Assembly (NCBI RefSeq): GCF_000732945.1
Contig: NZ_CP008944.1
Location: forward strand, 1,024,553-1,088,552
Direction of reading: 5' to 3'
From: Corynebacterium atypicum
GTDB taxonomy: Bacteria > Actinomycetota > Actinomycetes > Mycobacteriales > Mycobacteriaceae
DNA: 64,000 nt
Under the pieces are notes generated by a model, which saw only the letters and a list, made by a program, of their open reading frames with translations, had not been told where the DNA came from and ran no database searches. Shown here one piece after another: positions 43,194 through 58,270 of this stretch. Every line of letters starts with the position of its first letter. Within the stretch, counting starts at the first letter, position 1. A program made the position numbers and the translations under genes.

Positions 43194-43222
43194 TTGACTG
43201 GGAACTGGGCCGCGACAACATT
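43194..43222 (+). promoter_or_regulatory. Candidate promoter of ctaB
   Basis: TTGACT (43194-43199) and AACATT (43217-43222) with a 17-bp spacer. The -35 is close to consensus, the -10 is weak. Confidence 0.35.
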
Positions 43223-43332
43223 CGACTACTGGCTGAGCGGCCGGACACTGAAGCGGCGCAGAACCGAAGAGCCGGACGCGATCGGGCGGGAAGCGCCCCG
43301 GGCGGCGAGGATTGTGAGCTGGAGGATACTTC

Positions 43333-44265
43333 TTGGACAGGATCAAGGCCTACTTTGCGTTGACAAAGCCGAGGGTGATTGAGCTTCTCCTGGTGGCTGC
43401 CATCCCCGCAATGCTGCAAGCCGAGCGCGGCGAGAACAACATCCTCCTGATCCTTCTCACCGTGGTCGGCGGCTGGATGGGGGCGGCTGCCGCGAACACC
43501 TTCAACATGGTGGCGGACAGCGACATCGACCAGAAGATGGGACGCACGCGGGCCCGGCCGCTGGTGCGCCACACCGTCACCGACCGGCAGGCTGCGATCT
43601 TCGCCTGGGTGCTGATGATCGCCAGCTTCCTCTGGCTCTGGCTGCTATGCGGATCGCTTTTGGCCGGCGTGTTCATCCTGATCACGGTCGCGTTCTACAT
43701 CTTCGTCTACACCAAGTTCCTCAAACGGCGCACCCACATGAACATCGTCTGGGGCGGTGCCGCCGGGTGCATGCCCGTCGTCGTCGGCTGGGCCGTCATC
43801 GTCGATAACGCCATCGACCCGGACCCGGAAAAGTGGTGGCAAGCCATCGTGATGTGGCTGATCATCTTCTTCTGGACCCCGCCGCACACCTGGTCGCTGG
43901 CCATGAAATACCGCGAGGACTACGCGCGCGCCCAAGTCCCCATGCTGCCGGTGGTGCGCAAGCCGGCCCAGGTCACCTTCCAGATCCTCGCGTACTCCTG
44001 GGCGACCGTCATTGTCTCGCTGCTGCTCGTCCCCGCGGCGTCATGGATCTACGCGGTCATCGCGATCGCCTCGGGCGCCGCCTTCTTGGTGATGGCCACC
44101 CGCCTGCACAACGGGGTGCGGCGCGGCGCCAAGGTCAAGCCGCTCAAGCTGTTCATCTTGTCCAACAACTACCTCGCGGTGCTCTTCGTCGGCTTATCCA
44201 TCGACGCCATCGTCGGCTGGGAGACCCTCGGGGTGCTGGCCGGCTGGTCTGCCAGCTGGTTTTAA
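43333..44265 (+). CDS. ctaB: Protoheme IX farnesyltransferase (heme O synthase)
   Basis: 310 residues from a TTG preceded by TGGAGGATACTTC. A UbiA-type prenyltransferase with about eight membrane segments; the prenyl-diphosphate motif [15 protein letters not shown] (about 56-70) carries the aspartates. It farnesylates heme b to heme O for the aa3 oxidase; ctaA downstream completes heme A. Its TAA shares the bases TTAA with the stop of the convergent qor-like gene. Confidence 0.95.
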   Translation: MDRIKAYFALTKPRVIELLLVAAIPAMLQAERGENNILLILLTVVGGWMGAAAANTFNMVADSDIDQKMGRTRARPLVRHTVTDRQAAIFAWVLMIASFLWLWLLCGSLLAGVFILITVAFYIFVYTKFLKRRTHMNIVWGGAAGCMPVVVGWAVIVDNAIDPDPEKWWQAIVMWLIIFFWTPPHTWSLAMKYREDYARAQVPMLPVVRKPAQVTFQILAYSWATVIVSLLLVPAASWIYAVIAIASGAAFLVMATRLHNGVRRGAKVKPLKLFILSNNYLAVLFVGLSIDAIVGWETLGVLAGWSASWF

Positions 44266-45251
44266 GACAGTCCGGCCTCGCCGCGCCGCCCAGAGACGTC
44301 GAGGACCAAGGAACCGGTCGTCTTGCGCTCTTGCAGGTCGCGGTGCGCCTGCGCCGCCTCGTTCAGCGGGTAGACCCCGCCGATGCGCACGTTGAGGGTG
44401 CCGTCGGTGATTGCCTGGGTCACCGCCTGGGCGCGCATCCTAAACTCGTCCGTGTCCGAAGTGTAGGCGCCGAGGGAGGGCCGGGTTAAGAATATGGACC
44501 CGTGGGTGTTGAGCAGCTGCGGATCGAACGGCTCCACGGGGCCGGATGCGGCGCCGAACAGGCAGACCGTGCCGCGCGGGCGGACCGCCTCGAGCGACTC
44601 GTGGAAGGTGTCGCGCCCCACGCCGTCGAAGACGACGTCCACGCCGCGCCCGCCGTTGTGCCTGCGCACCGTCTCGGCGAGGTTGTCCGAGTAGCCCATC
44701 ACGGTATCCGCGCCGGCGGCGTACGCGAGTTTTTCCTTTTCCGCAGAGGAGACGACAGAAAATACTCGGATCCCGCGGCTCGCGGCGAGCTGCGTGGCCA
44801 AAAGGCCCACCCCGCCCGCGCCCGCGGTGATCATGCAGGAGTCGCCTTCGTGTAGGGCGGCGATGCTGTTGATGAGGTAGTGCGCGGTCATCCCCTGCAG
44901 CAGCATCGTGGCGGCGACCGCGGGGTCGATCTCCGCGGGCACGGCTACGAGCCTCTCCGCATCCACCACGACCTGCTCGGCGTAGGATCCGGGCCCGTTG
45001 CACCAGGCGACCGCCGTGCCCGGCGCGATCGTGCCGGCCGGATCCTCGATGACCCGGCCGGTGCCCTCGGATCCCGGGATAAACGGCAGGGCGCAGCGGT
45101 AAATGCCCTCGCGATAATAGGTATCGATGTAGTTCACGCCCGCCATATCGACGTCGATGAGCACCTGTCCCGCTGCGGGGCGGGGCGACTCCACCTCGCC
45201 GTACTCCATGACCTCGGGGCCACCGTTGCGGGTGATCTGGATAGCCTTCAT
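44262..45251 (-). CDS. qor: NADPH:quinone oxidoreductase (zinc-independent MDR family)
   Basis: 329 residues. The N-terminal GroES-like domain has [16 protein letters not shown]. The Rossmann part has [20 protein letters not shown], and the later [20 protein letters not shown] matches QOR1 proteins. No catalytic zinc cysteines. It reduces quinones with NADPH. Located between ctaB and ctaA as in other corynebacteria, which links it loosely to respiration. GGAGGC precedes the ATG. Stop overlaps the ctaB stop. Confidence 0.9.
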   Translation of the reverse strand: MKAIQITRNGGPEVMEYGEVESPRPAAGQVLIDVDMAGVNYIDTYYREGIYRCALPFIPGSEGTGRVIEDPAGTIAPGTAVAWCNGPGSYAEQVVVDAERLVAVPAEIDPAVAATMLLQGMTAHYLINSIAALHEGDSCMITAGAGGVGLLATQLAASRGIRVFSVVSSAEKEKLAYAAGADTVMGYSDNLAETVRRHNGGRGVDVVFDGVGRDTFHESLEAVRPRGTVCLFGAASGPVEPFDPQLLNTHGSIFLTRPSLGAYTSDTDEFRMRAQAVTQAITDGTLNVRIGGVYPLNEAAQAHRDLQERKTTGSLVLDVSGRRGEAGLS

Positions 45252-45312
45252 GCCTCCACGGTAGCCGGATCACGCCGCGCAGGCAGCGCTGTGTTACCCC
45301 AGCGGGGGAGGG

Positions 45313-46272
45313 CTAAGCGGCGAGCGATTCCCGTTCGTGTTTCGCGGCGGGGAAGCGAACCACGCCGTGTGCCCAGAGGAAGGCGGTCACGCAGGTGACT
45401 ACGGAGCTCATCCCAATGTGGATGGGCACCGTCCAGCGCGGCACGCCCATTCGGTACTGCATGATGCCGATGATGGCCTGCACCACGATCGCGGCGACGA
45501 GCGCCCAGCCGGTACGCAGCGCCTTCTTGTCCGCCCGCGAGCGATACAGCATCCAGATGGTGATCAAGATGGCCGCGAGGTAGGCGTACATCAGCCAGCC
45601 GTGGATGTGGGCCATCAGGTCGATGTTGACCTCCAGGCGGCCTTCCATGCCCACTCCGTCATCGCCGGCGTGGGGGCCGGCGCCGGTGGTCATCGTCCCT
45701 GTGATGAGCACGACGGCGAGCAGCACCCCAGAGACGAGCGCGGCGATCCGCGCGCCCTGGGAGAAGGCGCGCCGCCGCACACCGTCGTCCGGCTCGGGCA
45801 GCCGGGCGAAGAGGACGGCGGCGATCCAGACGAGGATCATGGAGGGCAGGAAGTGCAGTGCCACGGCCCACCACTTGAGGTCGAGCCAGACGGAGATGCC
45901 GCCGATGACGGCCTGCACGAAGATCCCGGCGAGCGAGACGACCGCCAGCGTCTTCAGCTCCTGGCGCCGGCCGGCCTTGTACACTGCCCAGATGACGGCG
46001 ATCGCGAGCGCGAGCAGGACGAAGGTGAGCAGGCGGTTACCAAACTCGATGGCCTGGTGAATGGCGGGGGCCGCGCCGGCCACGGGGACGAGCGAGCCCT
46101 CGTGGCAGTTCGGCCAGGTGTTGCAGCCGAGACCAGACCCGGTGACGCGCACCGTCGCCCCCGTGACGGTGATGCCGCCCTGGGCGATCAAGAGGAGGAG
46201 GGCGAGGACACGTTGCGTCTTTAACGTGGGTCCGCGCCGAGCGTTCGTGGGAATAGTGGTCGCATCAGTCAC
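45313..46272 (-). CDS. ctaA: Heme A synthase
   Basis: 319 residues, about eight membrane segments. The N-terminal half has TVTGATVRVTGSGLGCNTWPNCHEGS with the conserved cysteine pair, and histidines lie in segments 2 and 4 and their counterparts (IHQAIEFGNRLL, VALHFLPSM, MAHIHGWLMYAY, VPIHIGMSS). It oxidises the C8 methyl of heme O to make heme A for cytochrome aa3 oxidase. Likely leaderless (see the -10 entry). Confidence 0.95.
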   Translation of the reverse strand: MTDATTIPTNARRGPTLKTQRVLALLLLIAQGGITVTGATVRVTGSGLGCNTWPNCHEGSLVPVAGAAPAIHQAIEFGNRLLTFVLLALAIAVIWAVYKAGRRQELKTLAVVSLAGIFVQAVIGGISVWLDLKWWAVALHFLPSMILVWIAAVLFARLPEPDDGVRRRAFSQGARIAALVSGVLLAVVLITGTMTTGAGPHAGDDGVGMEGRLEVNIDLMAHIHGWLMYAYLAAILITIWMLYRSRADKKALRTGWALVAAIVVQAIIGIMQYRMGVPRWTVPIHIGMSSVVTCVTAFLWAHGVVRFPAAKHERESLAA

Positions 46273-46280
46273 ACTTAGGC

Positions 46281-46286
46281 ATTCTA
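46281..46286 (-). promoter_or_regulatory. -10 element for a leaderless ctaA transcript
   Basis: TAGAAT on the minus strand ends 8 bases before the ctaA GTG, with no ribosome binding site between. Confidence 0.55.
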
Positions 46287-46372
46287 CCTTGGTTGAATGC
46301 CGCCTAAAAACTTCTGGATGGCTCGGTAGGGCTAGCTCGACGCGGCCTGTGCGTTGGCCGGGTACGACGTGC

Positions 46373-47202
46373 CTAGCCGGAGAACTTGAACCACCGCACG
46401 GCCAGCGCCGTCCCGCCGGCGCACCAAGCGGCCAGGATAAGCCACTGCGCCCACGGGATGGCCCCGGAAAACGCCACGGTCAGCCCGCTGGCCAGCGCGA
46501 CCGAGGGGATCAGGTCCCAGCCGGAGAAGTGGTCGAGACCCTGGGTGTAGAGGACGAATCCGATGGCCGCCAGCAGCACGGCCCAGACGAGGTTTGCCAG
46601 GCCCAGGACCACCTCGGAGCTCAAGGTTCCGCCCATGAGAAGGCCCAGGGCCGTAAACGCCGCCGCGCCCAGGATCAGCGTGACGAGCCCGGCTACCATA
46701 CCCACGGCGTCGGTACGCCAGCCCAGCGCCACGGCGGTCGCGCCCAGGATCAGGGTCTGCAGGATCGTGATGACGGCGACGGCGGCCGCCTTGCCCATGA
46801 CGATGGCCCACGCCGGCACACCGGACGCGCCGGTGCGTTTGAGCGCCCCGTAGCGGCGGTCGAAGGCGAGCGCGATGGCCTGGCCGGTAAACCCGGAGGA
46901 GGTCGCCGCGATGGCGAGCGCAAGCGGGAAGAACTGGGCGATGGGGTCGCCGCCGGAAAGCGGCCATTCGATGGGCAAAAAGGCCAGGCCCAGCAGGATG
47001 CCCAGCGGGATCACGATGCTCAGCAGCTGCTGCTCGCCGTGCCGGAGGAACATCACCGTCTCGATCCGGGCTTGGGCCACAAAGAGGCGGCCTGCCCGGG
47101 CCTGCCCGGGGGCGGGGCGGAATACGCCGGGGGTCGGTTCGGTCGCCGCCGCGGGCGGGCGGGTGGCGTCGGAATGCGCGCGGGTCTTGCTGGGTTGCTC
47201 GC

Positions 47203-47206
<4 letters not shown>
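46373..47206 (-). CDS. ABC-2 type transporter permease
   Basis: 277 residues. The N-terminal 45 residues are hydrophilic and Pro/Ala-rich. Six membrane segments follow (for example SIVIPLGILLGLAFLP and ALGLLMGGTLSSEVVLGL), the DrrB/ABC-2 exporter layout. The start overlaps the stop of the ATPase part of the preceding ORF (ATGA), so the two make one exporter. The substrate is unknown; the mptB-ATPase-permease-ctaA order is conserved in corynebacteria and mycobacteria. Confidence 0.87.
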
Positions 47207-49995
<2,789 letters not shown>

Positions 49996-50002
49996 GTGGT
50001 TG

Positions 50003-50008
50003 ATGCTA
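50003..50008 (-). promoter_or_regulatory. -10 element for a leaderless mptB transcript
   Basis: TAGCAT on the minus strand ends 7 bases before the GTG at 49995; no Shine-Dalgarno sequence is present. Confidence 0.5.
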
Positions 50009-50046
50009 GCCGGATCTGCGAGGCCACTCGGCGGCGTGTCCGCGGG

Positions 50047-50111
50047 TCAGGATAGGTTACCCAATCTTGGCAGCCAGAATGGAATTACGTAACATGTTTG
50101 TTGTCTAAACA
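50047..50111. promoter_or_regulatory. sufR-mptB divergent control region with operator-like repeats
   Basis: Contains a 19-bp DtxR-like site (50047-50065, 13 of 19 matches to TTAGGTTAGSCTAACCTAA), the palindrome TTACGTAA (50085-50092), and TGTTT-N7-AAACA (50095-50111). The last overlaps the likely sufR core promoter and is a candidate SufR autoregulatory operator. Which repeat is used is inference. Confidence 0.4.
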
Positions 50112-50137
50112 GCGGATGCTGCATGAAGGAGGTGACC

Positions 50138-50818
50138 ATGGCCGACGCGCCAAAACCAGACGGGGAGACCCGGCGGCGGATCATGCAGTCGCTCCTGAAA
50201 CGAGCGCCCGTGACCGCGGCGGAGATCGCTGAGGAGATGGAGATGTCCACCGCCGGGGTGCGCCGCCACTTAGACATACTTTACGAACAGGACCTCATCG
50301 AGGCGGTCCACCGGACCGTGCCCCGTGGCACGAGCCGGCGCCGTGGGCGGCCCGCCCGCAGCTTTCGGTTAACACCGAAAGGCCGCGAGTCTTTCGGGCA
50401 TGCATACGATACCCTGACCTCACTCGCCTTAGAGACCCTGCGGGACGTCGGGGGAGAGCAAGCCGTGTGCGATCTCGCCCGTCGCCGGATCGAGGAAATC
50501 CTGTCCGAAGTGCCACACGCGGGCAGCGAGGCCTCCGTCGAGGAGATCGCCCACGCGCTCGCCCGGGCCTTCGATGAACATGGCTATGCTGCTACCGTCA
50601 CTGCCGCAGGCAGTGGGGTGCAGATTTGCCAACACCACTGCCCGGTTTCCCACGTGGCAGAGCAATTTCCGGAACTGTGCGCCGCCGAACACGAGGCGAT
50701 CGCTAACCGCACTGGGCTGCACGTCCAGGCGCTGGCGTCGATCGCGCAGGGTAACGACGTGTGTACCACGAACATTCCGCTTTCCACTGTTAATACTCCT
50801 CAAGAAAGGAGAGGTTGA
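50138..50818 (+). CDS. sufR: Iron-sulfur cluster biosynthesis transcriptional regulator SufR
   Basis: 226 residues from the ATG at 50138, preceded by AAGGAGGTG; an upstream in-frame ATG overlaps that site. The winged helix-turn-helix is near 12-55 ([20 protein letters not shown]). Four cysteines (164, 168, 181, 209) follow the SufR pattern for holding an Fe-S cluster; the holo-form represses the suf operon. Its TGA overlaps the sufB ATG. Confidence 0.95.
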   Translation: MADAPKPDGETRRRIMQSLLKRAPVTAAEIAEEMEMSTAGVRRHLDILYEQDLIEAVHRTVPRGTSRRRGRPARSFRLTPKGRESFGHAYDTLTSLALETLRDVGGEQAVCDLARRRIEEILSEVPHAGSEASVEEIAHALARAFDEHGYAATVTAAGSGVQICQHHCPVSHVAEQFPELCAAEHEAIANRTGLHVQALASIAQGNDVCTTNIPLSTVNTPQERRG

Positions 50819-52266
50819 TGACCCAAGTGACGCACGAACCGAAGCTCGACCAGCCGTTGTCAGACGACGAGATCATCGAGTCGATGGACGTCAATTACAG
50901 CTACGGCTGGCACGACTCGGACGCCGCGGGCGCTGCCGCGCGCCGTGGCCTCGACGAGGACGTCGTACGCGACATTTCGCGGTTGAAGAACGAGCCGGAG
51001 TGGATGCTTGAGCAGCGGCTCAAGGCCTACCGCACCTTTGAAAAGAAGCCGATCCCCACCTGGGGGCCGGACCTCAGCGGCATCGAGTTCGACAAGATTA
51101 AGTACTTCGTGCGCTCGACTGAAACCCAGGCCACCTCCTGGGACGACCTGCCCGCGGACATCAAGAACACCTATGACAAGCTGGGCATCCCGGAGGCGGA
51201 GAAGCAGCGGCTGGTAGCGGGCGTGGCTGCACAGTACGAATCTGAGGTCGTCTACCACCAGATCCGCGAGGACCTGGAGAAAAAGGGCGTCATCTTCGTC
51301 GACACGGACACCGCCGTGCGCGAGTACCCGGAGCTGGTTCAGGAATACTTCGGCACCGTCGTGCCCGCCGGGGACAACAAGTTCTCCGCCCTTAACGCCG
51401 CCGTGTGGTCGGGCGGCTCGTTCATCTACGTGCCCAAGGGCGTGCACGTGGATATCCCGCTGCAGGCCTACTTCCGCATCAACACCGAGAACATGGGCCA
51501 GTTCGAGCGCACGCTCATCGTCGTCGACGAGGACGCCTACGTTCACTACGTCGAGGGCTGCACCGCGCCGATCTACAAGACGGACTCGCTGCACGCGGCC
51601 GTCGTCGAGATCATCGTGAAGAAGGGCGCGCGCTGCCGGTACACCACGATTCAGAACTGGTCTACCAACGTCTACAACCTGGTCACCCAGCGCGCTCGCG
51701 CCGAGGAGGGTGCGACGATGGAGTGGATCGACGGCAACATCGGCTCCAAGACGAACATGAAGTACCCCGCGGTATGGATGACCGGGCCGTACGCCAAGGG
51801 CGAGGTACTCTCGGCGCAGTTCTCCGGCGAGGGGCAGTTCCAGGACACGGGCGCGAAGATGGTGCACATGGCACCGTACACCTCGTCGAACGTGGTCTCT
51901 AAGTCGGTGTCGCGCAACGGCGGGCGCTCCGCCTACCGTGGGCTGATCGAGATCCACGCGAACGCGCACCACTCGACGGCCAACGTCGAATGCGATGCGC
52001 TGCTGGTGGACAACATTTCGCGCACGGATACCTACCCGTACAACGACATCCGCAACGATCACGTGACCCTGGGGCACGAGGCGACCGTCTCCCAGGTCTC
52101 GGTGGATCAGCTGTTCTACCTCATGAGCCGAGGCTTAAGTGAAGAAGAGGCGATGGGCATGATCGTGCGCGGTTTCGTCGAGCCCATCGCGAAGGAGCTT
52201 CCGATGGAGTACGCGCTCGAGCTCAACCGGCTAATTGAACTGCAGATGGAAGGATCGGTGGGATAA
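50818..52266 (+). CDS. sufB: Fe-S cluster assembly protein SufB
   Basis: 482 residues from the ATG that overlaps the sufR stop (TGATG), with AAAGGAGAGG upstream. A right-handed beta-helix scaffold protein; [20 protein letters not shown] and the C-terminal [20 protein letters not shown] are typical. With SufC and SufD it forms the SufBC2D scaffold on which clusters are built. No intein, unlike SufB of Mycobacterium tuberculosis. Confidence 0.97.
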   Translation: MTQVTHEPKLDQPLSDDEIIESMDVNYSYGWHDSDAAGAAARRGLDEDVVRDISRLKNEPEWMLEQRLKAYRTFEKKPIPTWGPDLSGIEFDKIKYFVRSTETQATSWDDLPADIKNTYDKLGIPEAEKQRLVAGVAAQYESEVVYHQIREDLEKKGVIFVDTDTAVREYPELVQEYFGTVVPAGDNKFSALNAAVWSGGSFIYVPKGVHVDIPLQAYFRINTENMGQFERTLIVVDEDAYVHYVEGCTAPIYKTDSLHAAVVEIIVKKGARCRYTTIQNWSTNVYNLVTQRARAEEGATMEWIDGNIGSKTNMKYPAVWMTGPYAKGEVLSAQFSGEGQFQDTGAKMVHMAPYTSSNVVSKSVSRNGGRSAYRGLIEIHANAHHSTANVECDALLVDNISRTDTYPYNDIRNDHVTLGHEATVSQVSVDQLFYLMSRGLSEEEAMGMIVRGFVEPIAKELPMEYALELNRLIELQMEGSVG

Positions 52267-52267
52267 A

Positions 52268-53440
52268 TTGACCGAGGCGATGGTCAAAAACGCCACTCCG
52301 CACAACACCAAGGGTGATGTTTTCACCTCGTATAACGTCGAGGATTTCGACGTGCCTCGCGGGCGCGATGAAGTCTGGCGGTTCATCTCGCTGCGCGCGC
52401 TGCGCGGACTGCACAACGGCACGTTCGCCGAGCAGATCGATGCCGACATCAACGTGGACGTGCCCGGGGGCGCCGGCAGCGTCACCGTCGAGCGGATTGC
52501 CAAAGACGACCCGCGCGCGAAGGCCGCGGGTGCCCCGGCGGACCGGGTAGCCGCCCAGGCGTGGACCTCGATGGATGATCCCACCCTGGTCTCGGTGGCC
52601 AAGGACGCGCAGGTCGAGGACCCGATCAAGGTCACCACGACCGGCCACGGCGCGGACAAGACCGCGTTCGGCGGCATCGTGGTCGAGCTCGGCGCGCACG
52701 CCAAGGCGACGGTCGTCCTGGCCTACCGGGGATCGGCGACGTACGCGGACAACGTGCACTTTGTGCTTGGCGACGCCGCGGAGCTGACGGTGGTTACCGA
52801 CTGCGACTGGGAGAACGACACGGTGCACCTATCCAACCATCAGGTTGCCGTGGGTAAGGACGCGAAGCTCAACCACTCGGTGGCGACCTTCGGCGGCGAA
52901 ATCGTCCGCATCGTTCCGCGGGTGCGTTTCACCGCCCAGGGCGGCGACGTAGAGATGCTTGGCGTGTACTTCGCTGACGATGGCCAGTACTTTGAAAACC
53001 GGCTGCTCGTCGACCACAGCGAGCCCAACTGCAAGTCGAACGTGCTGTACAAGGGCGCTCTCCAGGGAGATAAGGAGACCCGCACCGAGGCGCGGACCTG
53101 CTGGGTGGGCGACGTGCTCATCCGGTCCAACGCGAGCAACACGAACACCTACGAGGCAAACCGCAACCTGGTCTTAAGCGAGGGCGCGCGCGCCGACGCG
53201 ATCCCGAACCTGGAAATCGAGACCGGGGACATCCCGGGCGCCGGCCACGCTGCGACGGTCGGGCGCTTCGATGACATGCACTTGTTCTATCTGATGAGCC
53301 GCGGCATCCCCGAGGCGGAGGCCCGCCGGCTGATCGTGCACGGCTTCTTTACCGAAGTGATCAACAAGATCCCGGTCGAGTACGTGCGCGAGGAGCTAGA
53401 AAAGCGCGTGACCGAAGAGCTCGAGCACGTCGTCATCTAG
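52268..53440 (+). CDS. sufD: Fe-S cluster assembly protein SufD
   Basis: 390 residues from a TTG one base after the sufB stop; an ATG four codons further (52280) is an alternative. SufB-like beta-helix with GALQGDKETRTEARTCWVGD and AGHAATVGRFDDMHLFYLMS. It completes the scaffold and helps iron acquisition. Tight spacing means coupled translation with sufB. Confidence 0.95.
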   Translation: MTEAMVKNATPHNTKGDVFTSYNVEDFDVPRGRDEVWRFISLRALRGLHNGTFAEQIDADINVDVPGGAGSVTVERIAKDDPRAKAAGAPADRVAAQAWTSMDDPTLVSVAKDAQVEDPIKVTTTGHGADKTAFGGIVVELGAHAKATVVLAYRGSATYADNVHFVLGDAAELTVVTDCDWENDTVHLSNHQVAVGKDAKLNHSVATFGGEIVRIVPRVRFTAQGGDVEMLGVYFADDGQYFENRLLVDHSEPNCKSNVLYKGALQGDKETRTEARTCWVGDVLIRSNASNTNTYEANRNLVLSEGARADAIPNLEIETGDIPGAGHAATVGRFDDMHLFYLMSRGIPEAEARRLIVHGFFTEVINKIPVEYVREELEKRVTEELEHVVI

Positions 53441-53501
53441 CCGCGAGGCTGTGAAAGCTCACCCTTTTCGTTTCAACACCGATAGAGATTCCAGGAAAGC
53501 G

Positions 53502-55522
<2,021 letters not shown>

Positions 55523-55534
55523 GCTTAAAGCCAC

Positions 55535-56077
55535 ATGGGTGTGGAAGCGATGTACCAGGAAGTGATCCTGGACCACTATAAGAACCCGACCCACGCCGGG
55601 CTGCGCGAGCCGTACGAGGCTGAGGTGTTCCACGTCAACCCCTCCTGCGGCGACGAGGTGCGCCTGCGCGTGCATCTGTCGGATGACCTGCGGGTAGTTG
55701 AGGACGTGTCCTACGAGGCCACGGGGTGTTCGATCTCCCAGGCTTCGACCTCGGTGATGACCGAGGAGGTCATCGGCCAGCCGCTGGATAAGGCGCTGGA
55801 AAAGCTCGAGGAGTTCGATCAGATGGTGACCTCCCGGGGAAAGCGGGAGGGCGATCCTGAGGTGATTGGCGATGCCGTCGCTTTCGTCGGCGTGGCCAAA
55901 TACCCGGCGCGTGTCAAGTGCGCGCTCTTGGGCTGGAAGGCCTTCCAGGCGGCCGCCGCCGAGATTGTCGACGCCGCCGGTACCGGTGCGGCTGAGGCGA
56001 CGGCGACGGGCGCTGGGGCCGAGGCAGACAACAACGCAGTGAAGGGCTCGGCCGACGAGCAGGAAGGAAGCGGCTAA
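55535..56077 (+). CDS. sufU: Sulfur-transfer protein SufU
   Basis: 180 residues. Zinc/sulfur ligands Cys38 with Asp40 (PSCGDEVRL), Cys65 (TGCSISQAS) and Cys129 (VKCALLGW) are intact. SufU accepts the persulfide from SufS and passes it to SufBCD. After about residue 140 an Ala/Glu-rich low-complexity tail of 40 residues is added, longer than in Bacillus SufU. An internal ATG at codon 6 is an alternative start. Confidence 0.94.
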   Translation: MGVEAMYQEVILDHYKNPTHAGLREPYEAEVFHVNPSCGDEVRLRVHLSDDLRVVEDVSYEATGCSISQASTSVMTEEVIGQPLDKALEKLEEFDQMVTSRGKREGDPEVIGDAVAFVGVAKYPARVKCALLGWKAFQAAAAEIVDAAGTGAAEATATGAGAEADNNAVKGSADEQEGSG

Positions 56078-56079
56078 GC

Positions 56080-56484
56080 ATGGCAGATTTCTACGAGCAG
56101 CAGCCCGACGGTGTCCCTGAGACGACCGAGCAGGTTCGCCCGGAGCAAAGCGAGCAGGACGTCAAGGACGCTGCCGACGTCGAGGAGTTTCTCCGCGACG
56201 TCATTGACCCGGAGCTCGGCATCAACGTGGTTGATCTCGGCCTGGTTTACGACATCGTGATGGACCACTCGAACGGGATCAAGACGGCGGTGATCAACAT
56301 GACGTTGACTTCGCCGGCCTGCCCGCTGACCGACATGATCGAGGATCAGGCGACGGTGGCCGTGGTGACCAACGGCGCCGCCGACGAGGTGGAGATCAAC
56401 TGGGTGTGGATGCCGCCGTGGGGCCCGCACATGATCACCGAAGAGGGCCGTGAGCAGCTGCGCGCCCTCGGCTTCGCGGTGTAG
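56080..56484 (+). CDS. sufT: SufT/DUF59 (MIP18-like) Fe-S assembly factor
   Basis: 134 residues. After an acidic N terminus comes the DUF59 fold: LRDVIDPELGINVVDLGLVY, then MTLTSPACPLTDMIEDQ with the conserved cysteine, and VWMPPWGPHMITEEG. It is an auxiliary maturation factor for Fe-S proteins. Last gene of the suf operon, 2 bp after sufU. Confidence 0.94.
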   Translation: MADFYEQQPDGVPETTEQVRPEQSEQDVKDAADVEEFLRDVIDPELGINVVDLGLVYDIVMDHSNGIKTAVINMTLTSPACPLTDMIEDQATVAVVTNGAADEVEINWVWMPPWGPHMITEEGREQLRALGFAV

Positions 56485-56583
56485 CTGCACCGCCTGCACC
56501 GCTTGGGGGAGGCCCCGGGCAGCTGCCGGCTCCCCGGCGGTTGCGCGGCGCCGCCCGGCGGGCGGGGTAGGGGAGCGGCTTGC

Positions 56584-56589
56584 TAGAAT
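56584..56589 (+). promoter_or_regulatory. -10 element for a leaderless ABC-F gene
   Basis: TAGAAT ends 8 bases before the GTG at 56598; no Shine-Dalgarno sequence lies between. Confidence 0.55.
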
Positions 56590-56597
56590 GCTGCGCC

Positions 56598-58229
56598 GTG
56601 ATTGTCACGCAAGATCTTGAAGTGCGGGTAGGCTCACGGACTCTGTTGACTAGTCCCGGCGAGCAGTTGCGCGTTCAACCAGGCGACCGAATCGGGCTGG
56701 TGGGGCGTAACGGTGCCGGCAAGACGACGACGATGCGCATCCTTTCCGGCGAGACCGAGCCTTACGGCGGGCGCGTGATCCGCAGCGGTGAGATTGGCTA
56801 CCTTCCGCAGGATTCCCGGGAGGGCAACATCGATCAGACGGCGCGCGATCGGGTGCTTTCCGCCCGGGGCTTGGACCGGCTGAAGAGCTCGATGGAGCGC
56901 CAGCAAGAGATCATGGAGACGGCGTCGAAGGCGCACCAGCGCGACGCGGCTATCGCGAAGTACTCGCGCCTCGAGGAACGGTACCACTCGCTGGGCGGCT
57001 ATGAGGCAGCCGCGGAGTGCGCACAGATTTGCGATAATCTGGGCTTGCCCGCGCGGGTGCTGGACCAGCCGCTGCGCACGCTTTCCGGAGGTCAGCGCCG
57101 CCGGGTGGAGCTGGCGCAGATCCTCTTTGCCGCGAACGCGGGCTCGGGAAAGTCGGCGACGACGTTGTTGTTGGATGAGCCGACCAACCACTTGGACCAC
57201 GATTCGATCCAGTGGTTGCGCGGGTTCTTGGCCAAGCACGAGGGCGGGCTCATCATGATCTCGCACGACGTGGAGCTTCTCGACGCGGTGTGCAACAAGA
57301 TCTGGTACCTGGATGCGGTGCGCGCGGAGGCCGACGTGTACAACATGGGCTTTAGCAAGTACAAGGACGCCCGTGCCACGGACGAGGCCCGCAGGCGCCG
57401 GGAACGCGCGAACGCGGAGAAGAAGGCGCATGCGCTGCGCACCCAGGCTGAGCGCCTCGGGGCGAAGGCGACGAAGGCCCGGGCGGCGAAGCAGATGGCC
57501 GCGCGCGCTGATCGGATGATGGGCAATCTCGACGAGGTGCGCGTGGCTGACAGGGTCGCCCGCATTTCCTTTCCCACCCCCGCGCCATGCGGAAAGACTC
57601 CGCTCAATGCGAAGGGGCTGACTAAGATGTACGGCTCGCTCGAGGTGTTCGCGGGCGTGGACCTTGCCGTGGATCGCGGTTCTCGGGTCGTGGTGCTGGG
57701 GTTCAACGGCGCGGGCAAGACGACGCTGCTTAAGCTGCTTGCCGGGGTCGAGCGCACCGACGGCGAAGGGGGCGTGGTGCACGGGCACGGGCTTAAGATC
57801 GGCTACTTTGCCCAAGAGCACGATACGATCGACCCGAATAAGACGGTGTGGGAGAACACGGTCGCGGCGTGTCCCGAGGTCTATGAGCAGGAGCTGCGCG
57901 GCCTGCTGGGCGCGTTTATGTTCTCTGGGGAGGCGCTCGACCAGCCGGCAGGCACGCTCTCGGGCGGGGAGAAAACCCGGCTGGCGCTGGCCTGCCTGGT
58001 CAGCTCTCGGGCGAACGTGCTGTTGCTCGACGAGCCGACCAACAACCTGGACCCGGTCTCGCGCGAGCAGGTTCTAGACGCCCTGCGCACCTACACCGGC
58101 GCCGTCGTGTTGGTTACCCACGATCCGGGCGCGGTGCGTGCCCTGGAGCCGGAGCGGGTCATCGTCCTGCCGGACGGCACCGAGGACCTGTTCACGGAGA
58201 ACTACATGGAGTTGGTCGAGCTGGCCTAG
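56598..58229 (+). CDS. ABC-F family ATPase
   Basis: 543 residues from the GTG at 56598. Two ABC domains without membrane segments: GRNGAGKTTTMRIL with LSGGQRRRVELAQILF, and GFNGAGKTTLLKLLAG with LSGGEKTRLALACL. The linker between (about 235-320) is Arg/Lys-rich and helical (ERANAEKKAHALRTQAERL). ABC-F proteins act on the ribosome E site in translation or antibiotic protection. This looks like a housekeeping actinobacterial type; which subfamily is not clear from sequence alone. Confidence 0.9.
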   Translation: MIVTQDLEVRVGSRTLLTSPGEQLRVQPGDRIGLVGRNGAGKTTTMRILSGETEPYGGRVIRSGEIGYLPQDSREGNIDQTARDRVLSARGLDRLKSSMERQQEIMETASKAHQRDAAIAKYSRLEERYHSLGGYEAAAECAQICDNLGLPARVLDQPLRTLSGGQRRRVELAQILFAANAGSGKSATTLLLDEPTNHLDHDSIQWLRGFLAKHEGGLIMISHDVELLDAVCNKIWYLDAVRAEADVYNMGFSKYKDARATDEARRRRERANAEKKAHALRTQAERLGAKATKARAAKQMAARADRMMGNLDEVRVADRVARISFPTPAPCGKTPLNAKGLTKMYGSLEVFAGVDLAVDRGSRVVVLGFNGAGKTTLLKLLAGVERTDGEGGVVHGHGLKIGYFAQEHDTIDPNKTVWENTVAACPEVYEQELRGLLGAFMFSGEALDQPAGTLSGGEKTRLALACLVSSRANVLLLDEPTNNLDPVSREQVLDALRTYTGAVVLVTHDPGAVRALEPERVIVLPDGTEDLFTENYMELVELA

Positions 58230-58270
58230 GGCAACGGCAAGCGAGCGTTCTGGGCGGCCGGGAGTGCGTA

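Larger units (their letters stand above)
42914..43332. other. Divergent intergenic region tkt-ctaB
   Basis: 419 bp without a credible gene. It should hold promoters for both sides: a palindrome with an embedded TATAGT facing tkt (43016-43028) and TTGACT-17-AACATT facing ctaB (43194-43222). The GC-rich rest shows no feature I recognise. Confidence 0.6.
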
